Source of the DNA: Luteococcus sp048595755
GTDB lineage: Bacteria; Actinomycetota; Actinomycetes; Propionibacteriales; Propionibacteriaceae
Length of the DNA: 64,000 nt
Assembly (NCBI RefSeq): GCF_048595755.1
Contig: NZ_CP184360.1
Coordinates: 1,860,001 to 1,924,000 of the forward strand
Reading direction: 5' to 3'
The notes beneath the pieces were generated by a model. That model was not told the DNA's origin, did no database searches, and saw only the letters and a list, made by a program, of their open reading frames with translations. This document shows, one piece after another, positions 32,069-40,738 of this stretch; within the stretch, counting starts at the first letter, position 1, and the number at the start of each line of letters is the position of its first letter. The position numbers and the translations under genes are program-made.

Positions 32069-33907
32069 ATGCCAGCACTTCGTTCCCGCACCACCACCCA
32101 CGGCCGCAACATGGCCGGAGCCCGTGCCCTGTGGCGCGCCACCGGCATGACCAATGACGACTTCGGCAAGCCGATCGTCGCCATCGCGAACTCCTTCACC
32201 CAGTTCGTGCCCGGCCACGTGCACTTGAAGGACATGGGCCAGCTCGTCGCCGGCGCGGTGGCCGAGGCCGGAGGAGTCGGCCGCGAGTTCAACACCATCG
32301 CCGTCGACGATGGCATCGCCATGGGCCACTCCGGCATGCTCTACAGCCTGCCCAGCCGCGAGGTGATCGCCGACAGCGTCGAGTACATGGTCAACGCGCA
32401 CCAGGCCGACGCCCTGGTCTGCATCTCCAACTGCGACAAGATCACCCCCGGCATGCTGCTGGCGGCCCTGCGGCTGAACATCCCCACCGTCTTCGTCTCC
32501 GGCGGGCCCATGGAGGCGGGCAAGGCGACGATCAAGGACGACGGCACGGTCACCCGGCTGGACCTGATCGACGCCATGATCAAGTCCGTCGACGACGACG
32601 TCTCCGACGCCGAGATCGGCACCATCGAGGAGAATGCCTGCCCCACCTGCGGCTCCTGCTCCGGCATGTTCACCGCGAACTCGATGAACTGCCTCACCGA
32701 GGCGCTGGGCCTGTCCCTGCCCGGCAACGGCTCGACGCTGGCCACCGCCGCCGCCCGCAAGGAACTCTTCCTGGACGCCGGGCGACTCGTCGTCGACCTG
32801 TGCAAGACCTACTACGAGGGCGACGACGACTCCGTGCTGCCCAAGAGCATCGCCACCAAGCCGGCCTTCGCCAACGCGATGCGGTTGGACATCGCGATGG
32901 GCGGCTCCACCAACACGATCCTGCACCTGCTGGCGGCGGCGCAGGAGGCCGGCGTCGACTTCGACCAGGACGACATCGACGCCCTGAGCCGCGTCACCCC
33001 CTGCCTGGTGAAGGTGGCCCCCAACACCAACAAGTTCTACATGGAGGACGTGCACCGCGCCGGCGGCATCCCCGCGATCCTGGGAGAGCTGCGTCGCGGC
33101 GGCATGTTCGACGAGGACGTGCGCGCCGTGCACTCCGCCAGCGTCGAGCAGTGGCTGGGTGACTGGGACATCCGCTCCGGCAAGGCCACCGACAAGGCGC
33201 TGGCGCTCTTCCACGCCGCGCCCGGGGGAGTGCGCACCACCGAGGCCTTCAGCTCCACCAACCGCTGGGAATCGCTGGACACGGATGCCGAGAACGGCTG
33301 CATCCACGCCGTCGAGCACGCCTACACCACCGAGGGCGGCCTGGCCGTGCTCAAGGGCAACCTGGCGCCGGACGGCTGCATCGTGAAGACCGCGGGCGTG
33401 CCGGAGCACCAGTGGCAGTTCAGCGGCCCCGCCAAGGTGGCCGAGAGCCAGGAGCAGGCCGTCGAGATGATCCTGGGCGGCAAGATCGTCGAGGGTGACG
33501 TCGTCGTGGTCCGCTACGAGGGCCCCAAGGGCGGCCCCGGAATGCAGGAGATGCTATACCCGACCAGCTACCTCAAGGGCGTCGGGCTGGGCCCCAAGTG
33601 CGCGCTGATCACCGACGGCCGCTTCTCGGGCGGTTCGTCGGGCCTGAGCGTGGGGCACGTCTCCCCGGAGGCCGCCTCCGGTGGCCCGATTGGCCTGGTG
33701 CGCGACGGCGACATCATCAGCTTCGACATTCCCAACCGCACTGTCTCGGTGGACGTCAGCGACGAGGAGCTGGCCGCTCGCCGGGCCGAGCAGCAGCAGG
33801 CCGGGTGGCAGCCGAAGGATCGCGACCGCCAGGTCTCCGCGGCCCTGAAGATCTTCGCGAAGTTCGCCCAGTCCGCGGACAAGGGTGCCGCCCGCAAGGT
33901 CGACTGA
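32069..33907 (+). CDS. ilvD: Dihydroxy-acid dehydratase
   Basis: 612 residues; Fe-S lyase converting 2,3-dihydroxy-isovalerate and -methylvalerate to 2-oxoacids for valine, leucine and isoleucine synthesis. Cluster cysteines are seen in CISNCDKITPG (~residue 120) and CPTCGSCSGMFTANSMN (~190-206). GRFSGGSSGLSVGHVSPEAA at the C-terminus is the family signature (read as GRFSGG...HVSPEA). A full-length E. coli-type enzyme. It stands alone with a perfect terminator behind it. Confidence 0.96.
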   Translation: MPALRSRTTTHGRNMAGARALWRATGMTNDDFGKPIVAIANSFTQFVPGHVHLKDMGQLVAGAVAEAGGVGREFNTIAVDDGIAMGHSGMLYSLPSREVIADSVEYMVNAHQADALVCISNCDKITPGMLLAALRLNIPTVFVSGGPMEAGKATIKDDGTVTRLDLIDAMIKSVDDDVSDAEIGTIEENACPTCGSCSGMFTANSMNCLTEALGLSLPGNGSTLATAAARKELFLDAGRLVVDLCKTYYEGDDDSVLPKSIATKPAFANAMRLDIAMGGSTNTILHLLAAAQEAGVDFDQDDIDALSRVTPCLVKVAPNTNKFYMEDVHRAGGIPAILGELRRGGMFDEDVRAVHSASVEQWLGDWDIRSGKATDKALALFHAAPGGVRTTEAFSSTNRWESLDTDAENGCIHAVEHAYTTEGGLAVLKGNLAPDGCIVKTAGVPEHQWQFSGPAKVAESQEQAVEMILGGKIVEGDVVVVRYEGPKGGPGMQEMLYPTSYLKGVGLGPKCALITDGRFSGGSSGLSVGHVSPEAASGGPIGLVRDGDIISFDIPNRTVSVDVSDEELAARRAEQQQAGWQPKDRDRQVSAALKIFAKFAQSADKGAARKVD

Positions 33908-33961
33908 GGACCCCGCGGCGCCGCCATCGCGGCGCGCGCGACCCGTACGGGACAACGTTGA

Positions 33962-33990
33962 AAGGCCTCGCACCCATGGTGCGAGGCCTT
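33962..33990 (+). terminator. Terminator of ilvD
   Basis: Perfect 13-bp stem AAGGCCTCGCACC / GGTGCGAGGCCTT with a CAT loop. Confidence 0.85.
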
Positions 33991-34261
33991 CCAGATCTGA
34001 CCAGGTAGTGGTGACGAATCCGGTCGATGTGCCCAGCCCAACGGTCCCGCCGACAATTCGTCACCCTGCCGACGTCCAGCGCCATGGGGGCCACTGGATC
34101 TGGACCGCGGAGTCCTGGGCCATCTCAGTCCATCCTTTGGGTCTGTGCCCTCCTTTCTACGCGCCATGGAGGGCACTCGCAAGGCGCGGGCGGCATCCCT
34201 TCAGGATGAATTCTGTCGTCCACCACCAGCTCCACAGGCGCCTCGGCGTTTCCCACAGGAA
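33991..34261. other. Gene-free stretch with several hairpins
   Basis: No plausible gene. It holds two inverted repeats: GTGACGAAT (34011-34019) with ATTCGTCAC (34056-34064), and GTGCCCTCC (34145-34153) with GGAGGGCAC (34168-34176). These could belong to a small RNA or a 3' UTR. No known riboswitch motif is recognised. Confidence 0.4.
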
Positions 34262-34302
34262 GACGCCGGGTTGTCCACAAAGGCTGTGGACAACCCGGCG
34301 TC
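34262..34302 (-). terminator. Perfect hairpin after ctaA, made of two DnaA-box-like arms
   Basis: GACGCCGGGTTGTCCACA (34262-34279) pairs perfectly over 18 bp with the segment 34285-34302. Each arm ends in TTGTCCACA, the actinobacterial DnaA-box consensus, in opposite orientations. It lies 10 bp after the ctaA stop, so termination is the simplest function. Confidence 0.75.
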
Positions 34303-34312
34303 CGGTGTGTTC

Positions 34313-35230
34313 TCAGAGTCGGTCGAGGGCGCTTCGGCCCAGCACCAGGGTGACGCACACCACGATCAGGCCGGCTGCGGCGCAGTGACCGGCAGCCCAC
34401 CACATGTCGACGCCGTAGATGGCGAGGACCTGGCCCAGTGCCATCTCCAGGGCGAACAGGCCGAGCATGGCTGTCAGCACCGGGCGCAGGGTCGGGCGGT
34501 CCCAACCGCGGCGCGCCAGCACGAACAGGCCGACGGCGAGGACCGCCGCCAGCACCATGCGTCCCACCTGCAGGCCCACGGCCACGTCCTGCTGGACGAT
34601 GCGCCACATCGGCCACCCCACCACGGCGGTGAAGGAGCCCTTGCCCGCGACGACGATGCCCAGCAGGTGCATCACCACCAGGCCGGCGAGCAGCAAGCCC
34701 GACAGGCGCGCCAGCGGGGTCCACGTCCACTTCGGGGAATTGCGGCTCACCGAGAGGGTGGCGAGCGTGGCGGCCACCAGTACGGTCAGCGCCCCGAACA
34801 GGTCCAGGGTGGCCAAGGGCTTCGGGATGCCGTGGTTCAGCACCACCAGGCGCCCGAGGAAGGCAGCGGTGAAGGCGCCTGCCAGCGCGGCCCAGGGCAG
34901 GATCCGGCCCAGCGTGTGACGCGAGGGCAGGCGCAGCGAGGCGATGCAGGCGGCCAGCAGCACGAAGCCGGAGCTGGCGGCGATGATGCGGTGCCCGAAT
35001 TCGATGATGTTGTGGATCTCGGCCTCGGGGCCGAACTGGCCGGGGTAGCAGCCGGGCCAGGTGGGGCAGGAGAAACCGGAGCCGGTGGCCGAGTTGATGC
35101 TGCCCGTGATCACCGTCGCAATGCCGAAGAAGGCAGCGAGCCGCAACAGCACGCGCGTGGTCGACGAAGGCATCGATGCATCGGGCGTGGCCGTCACAGG
35201 ATGGGTTGAGGTGATGGTGGCTGTGGACAT
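34313..35230 (-). CDS. ctaA: Heme A synthase (COX15/CtaA)
   Basis: 305-residue eight-TM protein that oxidises haem O to haem A for cytochrome aa3 oxidase. TM1-2 carry SCPTWPGCYPG, the conserved Cys pair loop, then the haem-ligand EFGHR (~77-81). LNHGIPKPLATLDLFG (His), VMHLLG and GHCAAAGLIVV (His ~285) give the remaining histidines. ATG 35230. No ctaB or cox genes are adjacent. Its presence implies aerobic respiration. Confidence 0.92.
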   Translation of the reverse strand: MSTATITSTHPVTATPDASMPSSTTRVLLRLAAFFGIATVITGSINSATGSGFSCPTWPGCYPGQFGPEAEIHNIIEFGHRIIAASSGFVLLAACIASLRLPSRHTLGRILPWAALAGAFTAAFLGRLVVLNHGIPKPLATLDLFGALTVLVAATLATLSVSRNSPKWTWTPLARLSGLLLAGLVVMHLLGIVVAGKGSFTAVVGWPMWRIVQQDVAVGLQVGRMVLAAVLAVGLFVLARRGWDRPTLRPVLTAMLGLFALEMALGQVLAIYGVDMWWAAGHCAAAGLIVVCVTLVLGRSALDRL

Positions 35231-35302
35231 GGCCCTTCCTGGCTGTCGGGGGTGTGTTGCCGCAAACCCTAGTCAGCCGGTGAGCTTCCGCAGCGGGCGG
35301 GG

Positions 35303-36379
35303 TCAGACCTTGCCGCCGCGGCTGAGCTCGAGCTCCCGCAGCTTCTCGGCCACCCGGGCCTTGCGACGTTCACGCAGCCAGTGGCCCAGCAGCACCAGCG
35401 CGATGCCCACCACCGCGCCGATGGCGGTCTCGACGCCACGGTCGAACAACAGCAGTCCCACCGGGCGGGGCTGCACCAGCTGGCCCATCATGAGCGCCAG
35501 GGGAGTGATGGCCAGCATGGCGACTCCGTAGTTGCGCCCCACCAGCATCTCGGCCGCGAACTGGAGCACCGCCACCACGGCCACCGCCCAGGGGCGTGCC
35601 AGATGGAGTGAGAGCAGGGCCCAGGAGGTGAGCAGCCCCGCCGTCGTCCCCAGCACGCGGTGCACTCCCCGTTCCACCTGTTGCGTCACGTGCGGCACCG
35701 ACATCGGGGCGACGGCCGCCACCATCGCCCAGTAGGGGTGGCCAATGCCCAGCAGCACCGCGATGGAGCCCGAGACCAACACCGCCAGCGCGATCCACAA
35801 GGGCTTTCGGCTGCGGCTGAAGACCAGCCTCAGCGGCTGCGCCTCCCGCACCGCGGTACGCCAGCCGCGCGGATCCCGCAGCACACCCACCACGCCCACC
35901 AGGACCGAGAAGGCGGCCGACAGGCTCGCGACCAGCGCGGAGATCGCGATGTCGCTCGCGGTGTGCGGCATCGAGAAGACCGTTCCGAAGGCGAAGATCA
36001 TGAACAAGGGGCCCGGCGGGTGGTAGGAGTGCGCCTTGGCGAAGTACTCGCCGGTGGCCCCGATCGCCACGCCCGCCGCCACCAGCAGCCAGTCGCCGCC
36101 GGGCAGCAAGGAGACCACCACGCCGGTGACCACGGCGGTGACCATGCACGCCGCGGCAGACAGCTGCATCTGCAGTCGCACCAGGTGGGGCTGGCTGCGT
36201 CCGTACAGCGAGGTGAAGGCGCCGAAGCTGGCGTAGGGGGCCCATTCGGGGCGCCCCAGGGCGATCACCAGGGCCAGGGGCAGGGCGACGCTGATGCCGG
36301 CGCGCAAGGCCACCCGGTGAGCCCCCTCCACGGGGTTCATCCGCAGCAGGTCCTGGCCTTTGGGCAGCACAGTGGACAC
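35303..36379 (-). CDS. FUSC family membrane protein
   Basis: 358 residues from GTG 36379 (AGAGG eight bases upstream; an ATG at 36337 is an alternative). Two blocks of hydrophobic helices (residues ~15-150 and ~185-320), each preceded by the FUSC-type pattern RPEWAPYASFGAFTSLYGR and GIGHPYWAMVAAVAPMSVP. These proteins resemble aromatic-acid/fusaric-acid exporters (YccS/AaeB). The C-terminal ~30 residues are charged and cytosolic. Probably an efflux component, substrate unknown. Confidence 0.82.
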   Translation of the reverse strand: MSTVLPKGQDLLRMNPVEGAHRVALRAGISVALPLALVIALGRPEWAPYASFGAFTSLYGRSQPHLVRLQMQLSAAACMVTAVVTGVVVSLLPGGDWLLVAAGVAIGATGEYFAKAHSYHPPGPLFMIFAFGTVFSMPHTASDIAISALVASLSAAFSVLVGVVGVLRDPRGWRTAVREAQPLRLVFSRSRKPLWIALAVLVSGSIAVLLGIGHPYWAMVAAVAPMSVPHVTQQVERGVHRVLGTTAGLLTSWALLSLHLARPWAVAVVAVLQFAAEMLVGRNYGVAMLAITPLALMMGQLVQPRPVGLLLFDRGVETAIGAVVGIALVLLGHWLRERRKARVAEKLRELELSRGGKV

Positions 36380-36463
36380 AGAGCACCTCTGGAAGTCGTC
36401 TTTGGGGATTGGCGCCAGTCTCTCATGACCGCACCGCGCACGCCGCTGGCTAGGCTGGGCGGC

Positions 36464-37324
36464 ATGAAGGATCAGCAGCTGCCCGTCGCCCCCCTCGTCC
36501 AGGTGGACGACCATCGTGTCGCGGTCGTCACCGGCGCCTCCTCCGGGATCGGGAAGGCCACGGCCATCGAGCTCGCCCGAGCCGGATTCGAGGTGTGGGC
36601 CGGGGCCCGCCGCACCGCCCGCATGGAAGACCTGGGCGAACACGGCATCCGGGTCTTGCCCCTGGACGTCACCGATGACGACTCCATGGTCTTCTTCGTC
36701 CAGACGGTGCTGGCCGGGGCCGGCCGGATCGACGTGCTGGTCAACAATGCCGGCAAGGGCGGCTACGGCGCGGTGGAGGACCTGCCGCTGGAACAGGGGC
36801 GCGCCCAGTTCGAGGTGAACCTGTTCGGCATGGCGAGGATGGTGCAGCTGGTGGTGCCGACGATGCGGGAGCAGCGCAGCGGCCGGATCGTCAACATCTC
36901 CTCCATCGGGGCCCGGATCTACGAGCCCTTCGCCGCCTGGTACCACGCCAGCAAGTTCGCGCTGGAAGGCTTCAGTGACTCCCTGCGGCTGGAACTGCGT
37001 CCCTTCGGGATCGACGTGAGCATCGTGGAGCCGGGTGTGGTGAACAGTGAGTGGAATGCGGTGGCCCGCAAGGACTTCCTCAAGGTGAGCAAGGGCGGGG
37101 CCTACGAGAAGTCGGCGCGTCGGATGGCCCGGGTGCTGGCCCTGGCGGATCGTCGCGGCATCGGCTCGGACCCCAGCGTGGTGGCCGAGACGGTGGTGGC
37201 CGCCTGCCTGGCCACCCGCCCCCGCACCCGTTACGCGGTGGGGGCGGCGGCACGTGCCGCGGTCGCCGCCCGGCGGGTGCTGCCCGACAAGGCGATGGAT
37301 GCAGTGCTGGGCGGCCTCGGCTGA
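36464..37324 (+). CDS. Short-chain dehydrogenase/reductase
   Basis: 286-residue classical SDR. The cofactor motif is TGASSGIG (23-30), NNAG lies in VLVNNAGKGGYG, and the active site has NISSIG and YHASK. An N-terminal ~15-residue tail precedes the Rossmann fold. ATG 36464 was chosen. The substrate is unknown. Divergent from the FUSC gene with an 84-bp shared promoter region. Confidence 0.88.
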   Translation: MKDQQLPVAPLVQVDDHRVAVVTGASSGIGKATAIELARAGFEVWAGARRTARMEDLGEHGIRVLPLDVTDDDSMVFFVQTVLAGAGRIDVLVNNAGKGGYGAVEDLPLEQGRAQFEVNLFGMARMVQLVVPTMREQRSGRIVNISSIGARIYEPFAAWYHASKFALEGFSDSLRLELRPFGIDVSIVEPGVVNSEWNAVARKDFLKVSKGGAYEKSARRMARVLALADRRGIGSDPSVVAETVVAACLATRPRTRYAVGAAARAAVAARRVLPDKAMDAVLGGLG

Positions 37325-37360
37325 GACCGCCCAGCACCGGTTGGTTGGACCGGGATCGGG

Positions 37361-38452
37361 TCAGGCCAGCAGGCGGATGCCCTTCCAGTTGAAGCCGATC
37401 TGCTCCGCCGGACCCCACTGGCCGCGATGGTTGCCGTACCGGTACAGCTTGCCGTCATCACGACGCGCGATCAGGTCGGGCAGCTGGTCACCGTCCACGC
37501 TGCCGGGCGAGGTGACGATGCCCATCTTGTGCCAGCCGTGTCCCACCTTCTTGTGGCGGGAGTAGGTCGACTCCGCATAGACGTTCCCGTCGTTCTCCGA
37601 CAACCACATGGTGCCGTCGCGTCGGATGGAGATCAGGTCTGCGCTGAGGTCGGTGTTGAAGTCACCCAGCGCGAGCGTCTTGGTGGTGTTGCCCCAGCCG
37701 GTGGCCATCACTGACTGGTCGGTCTTCAACCCGTCGGCGGTGATGATCCAGCGCTTCAGGGTGGATCCCTGCCGGGCCAGCAGGGCGTGCTGGCCGAAGT
37801 GGCTGGGATTGTTCAGCTTGTCGACGGTGAAGTTGTCGGTGTCGGCGGGCAGGGTGGCGAGCTTGGTGCCATTGGCGAAGCGCCCCTGGCCCATGTTCTT
37901 GTAACGCCAGACCGTGCGGTCATCGCGTACTGCCACCAGGTAGTCGTCCGACGTGCCGGAGTACAGCTCGGTGACCTGCTGCATGAAGATCATCTTGTTC
38001 CAGCCGGTGCCGGCCTTGATGCCGGGGGCCAGACCCTTGTTGGTCATGCGGTAGTAGTACAGGTCTCCGGTGCCGGCCTGGATGCCCAGCACGTCGGCGC
38101 GTTCGTCGCCATTCTGGTCGCCGTCGGAGGAGCGCCGCTCCACGCCGCTGCACCCGGGCACGACCACGCGCTTGGGCTTGTAGAGGAATTCGGAATCGGC
38201 ATGGCTCACGGTGTACACGTGGCCGCCACTACGCAGTGAGCTGACGGTCTGGCTGGTTCCTGGGGACAGTTTGATGTCTCGGCCGGTGTCGAGTGACACG
38301 ACCAGGGTCGACTGGCTGGTGTTGGTCAGGCGCAACTGGGCACAACCGGGTGACGTGACGGTCACCTCGTCAGCTGCATGGGCTGCGGTCGGGGCCAGAG
38401 CCGGTGCTGTCACGGCAGCGACGGCGGCGGTGGTGACGAGAAGGCGTTTCAT
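37361..38452 (-). CDS. Secreted FG-GAP/VCBS repeat protein
   Basis: 363 residues. A signal peptide is clear (MKRLLVTTAAVAAVTAPALA, cleavage near AHA-AD at 26). Residues ~75-120 form an unidentified strand-rich domain with two cysteines. Three or more FG-GAP blades carry calcium-type Asp loops: DQNGDERADVLGI, DFNTDLSADLISI and SVDGDQLPDLIAR, each followed by a W/Y-rich strand (LYRYGNHRGQW). This is a beta-propeller binding protein outside the cell; the ligand is unknown. Confidence 0.8.
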   Translation of the reverse strand: MKRLLVTTAAVAAVTAPALAPTAAHAADEVTVTSPGCAQLRLTNTSQSTLVVSLDTGRDIKLSPGTSQTVSSLRSGGHVYTVSHADSEFLYKPKRVVVPGCSGVERRSSDGDQNGDERADVLGIQAGTGDLYYYRMTNKGLAPGIKAGTGWNKMIFMQQVTELYSGTSDDYLVAVRDDRTVWRYKNMGQGRFANGTKLATLPADTDNFTVDKLNNPSHFGQHALLARQGSTLKRWIITADGLKTDQSVMATGWGNTTKTLALGDFNTDLSADLISIRRDGTMWLSENDGNVYAESTYSRHKKVGHGWHKMGIVTSPGSVDGDQLPDLIARRDDGKLYRYGNHRGQWGPAEQIGFNWKGIRLLA

Positions 38453-38565
38453 GTCTCTCTCCCTTGCGAGTCCGTACTTCGCTGGCGGCGGATGCCGCAG
38501 TCCCGACAGTAAGCAGCGCAAGGGTCACCTTCCGGCTCCGATGGCGGATCAGTGATGAATTCGCC

Positions 38566-39114
38566 TCAATCCAGTAGATCTCCGGAGGTGACCACGGTGA
38601 CCTGGGGGTCATAGAGGCCCATCACCTGCAGCGCAGCCGCGTGGTTCTCGTCGCTGGAGCCCGCGCAGCCGTCGGCCACGACCGTGACCGTGCAGCCCGC
38701 ATCGGCGGCGGCCAGCGCCGTGGAGACCACGCAGCAGTCGGTGGCCACCCCAACCAGCACCAGGTGCGCGTACTCGCCGACCACCGCTTCCAGCTCGGGC
38801 CCCCACTTGCCGAAGGTGGTCACGTCGAGGCTGGGCCGCCGGGTCAGGTCCTGGGCGGAGGGCACCAGATCGAAGACGGGGTCCTCGTCGGGACGGTCCG
38901 CAAAGCTCCATTTGTTGAAATAGGCCTGCCAAGAACCGTTGCGCTTGCCGCCCGGCAACCAGCGGGTCAGCAGCACCCGGTCGTCGAAGTGGGCGGCCAA
39001 TCGGGCGACCACCGCTGCGGTCTCGGCGAAGCGCGGCGCACACCACTCGCTGTCGGGGTCGGCGAAGATGCGCTGGTGGTCGATGACCACCAGCCAGGCG
39101 TCGCTGGGAATCAT
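38566..39114 (-). CDS. Isochorismatase-like cysteine hydrolase
   Basis: 182 residues. The triad is inferred as Asp (VVIDHQRIF, ~12), Lys (FGKWGPE) and Cys in VATDCCVVSTALAA (~130). The family includes nicotinamidases, N-carbamoyl amidohydrolases and similar. Its ATG overlaps the stop of the upstream NCS1 permease (ATGA), so the two are cotranslated. The permease probably imports a nucleobase, hydantoin or ureide that this enzyme hydrolyses. Confidence 0.82.
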   Translation of the reverse strand: MIPSDAWLVVIDHQRIFADPDSEWCAPRFAETAAVVARLAAHFDDRVLLTRWLPGGKRNGSWQAYFNKWSFADRPDEDPVFDLVPSAQDLTRRPSLDVTTFGKWGPELEAVVGEYAHLVLVGVATDCCVVSTALAAADAGCTVTVVADGCAGSSDENHAAALQVMGLYDPQVTVVTSGDLLD

Positions 39115-40592
39115 GCCCTTTCCTCCTGCTGCTTGATGGTGCCGCCGTTGAGCACCAGATGTCCGACGAAGCCCAGCAGCAGGCTCACGATGACACCCAG
39201 GTTGGCCCAGGGCCAGGTGCCCTCCCAACCGTCGGGGCCGTGGTGGCCCAGGCCGAGCGGTTCCAGCAGATAGCCCTGCCAGTTGTTGAAGCTGGCGTCG
39301 CTGAACTGGTTGATCACCAGGCCCCAGCCGATGGCCGAGCACAGCACCATCAGGCCGATCGTCTTCCAGTTCCACGCGCCGTAACGGCCATGGCGGTCGA
39401 ACAGGGCGGCCTCGTCATAGGGACGCTTGCGGGCGACGATGTCCGCGCACATGATGCCGGCCCAGGCGGCCAGCGGGACGCCCAGGGTCACCAGGAAGGA
39501 CTGGAAGGGAGCCAGGAAGCTCTCGGCGAAGAAGACGACGTAGATGGTGCCCAGGGTCAGGATGATGCCGTCGAGGGCTGCCGCGGCGGGCCGGGGGATG
39601 TCGATGCCCAGGCTCAGCAGCGTCAGGCCGGAGGAGTAGATGCCCAGCACCGCGCCGGAGATCAAGGTCAGCACGGCCACGACGAGGAAGGGCAGCAGGA
39701 TCCAGGTGGGGAGGATGCCGGCCAGCGCGCCGATCGGGTCATTCGGGATGGCGGTGGCGAGCTTCTCGTCCGAGCCGGCCAGCAGCAGGCCGAAGACCAC
39801 CAGCAGCAGGGGAGCGACCGAACCGCCGAAGGTGTTCCAGAAGACGATGGCGCCATTGCTGGCATCGCGGCGCTGGTAGCGGCTCCAGTCGGCGGCGATG
39901 TTGATCCAGCCCAGACCGAAGCCGGTCATCACCATCACCAGCGCACCGATGCACGAGGCGAAGGAGCCGGCCGGCAGGGAGCTGACCGTGGCCCAGTCGA
40001 TGTGGCTGATCGTCATGGCCATGAAGACCAGGGTGAATGCGCCGGTGACCCAGGTCAGCACCGACTGCACCTTCATGATGGTGTGGTAGCCCAGCACCGA
40101 ACAGATCACCACGATCGCGGCGATCGTCATGCAGGCGATGACCTTGGTGGTGGTGCCCGAACTCCACCCCACCCGGTCGAAGACCGTCGCGGTGGCCAGC
40201 GTGGCGGTGATGGTCAGGCTGGTCTCCCAACCGATCGAGGTGAGCCAACTGATCAGCCCCGGCACCTTCTGCCCCTGCACTCCGAAGGCCGAGCGCGAGA
40301 GCACCATGGTGGGCACCGAGCCACGCTTGCCGGCGATGGCGATCACCCCACACAGCGCGAAGCTGGCGACGATGCCCAGCACCGCCACGATGGTGGCCTG
40401 CCAGAAGGAGATGCCGAAGCCGAACAGGTAGGAGCCGTAGGTCATGCCGAAGACCGAGACATTGGCCGCGAACCAGGGCCAGAACAGGTCGCTGGGCCGC
40501 GCAGTGCGCTGCGAATCGGGTACCACGTCGATGCCCTGCATCTCGACGAGGTTGCTGGTGGGGGTGACTTCGGTCACCGGTGTGGACGACAT
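39111..40592 (-). CDS. NCS1 family nucleobase/hydantoin-type permease
   Basis: 493 residues, 12 TM. Start ATG 40592. The N-terminal FWPWFAANVSVFGMTYGSYL and the WINIAADWSRYQRRD loop are cytosine-permease (CodB/PucI) signatures. It couples uptake of purines, pyrimidines or hydantoins to protons or sodium. The four-base overlap with the hydrolase gene indicates a joint catabolic function. No cytosine deaminase is near, so cytosine itself is less likely. Confidence 0.85.
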   Translation of the reverse strand: MSSTPVTEVTPTSNLVEMQGIDVVPDSQRTARPSDLFWPWFAANVSVFGMTYGSYLFGFGISFWQATIVAVLGIVASFALCGVIAIAGKRGSVPTMVLSRSAFGVQGQKVPGLISWLTSIGWETSLTITATLATATVFDRVGWSSGTTTKVIACMTIAAIVVICSVLGYHTIMKVQSVLTWVTGAFTLVFMAMTISHIDWATVSSLPAGSFASCIGALVMVMTGFGLGWINIAADWSRYQRRDASNGAIVFWNTFGGSVAPLLLVVFGLLLAGSDEKLATAIPNDPIGALAGILPTWILLPFLVVAVLTLISGAVLGIYSSGLTLLSLGIDIPRPAAAALDGIILTLGTIYVVFFAESFLAPFQSFLVTLGVPLAAWAGIMCADIVARKRPYDEAALFDRHGRYGAWNWKTIGLMVLCSAIGWGLVINQFSDASFNNWQGYLLEPLGLGHHGPDGWEGTWPWANLGVIVSLLLGFVGHLVLNGGTIKQQEERA

Positions 40593-40738
40593 GCGCAAAT
40601 GATGCCACCGCTGCCGAGGAAAGCGGGCACATCGTGCTGGGTGGCGGCGCGCCCTGACGTTCACCCAGCACAGACGTTCACCCAGTGGTCACCCGCGCGT
40701 GGTGCGCCCGCTCCGGCCCGCGCCCTAACCTGCCAACC

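Noticed and set aside
39111..40592. Naming the NCS1 permease codB
   Set aside because: No codA; the adjacent hydrolase is of another family, so the substrate is open.
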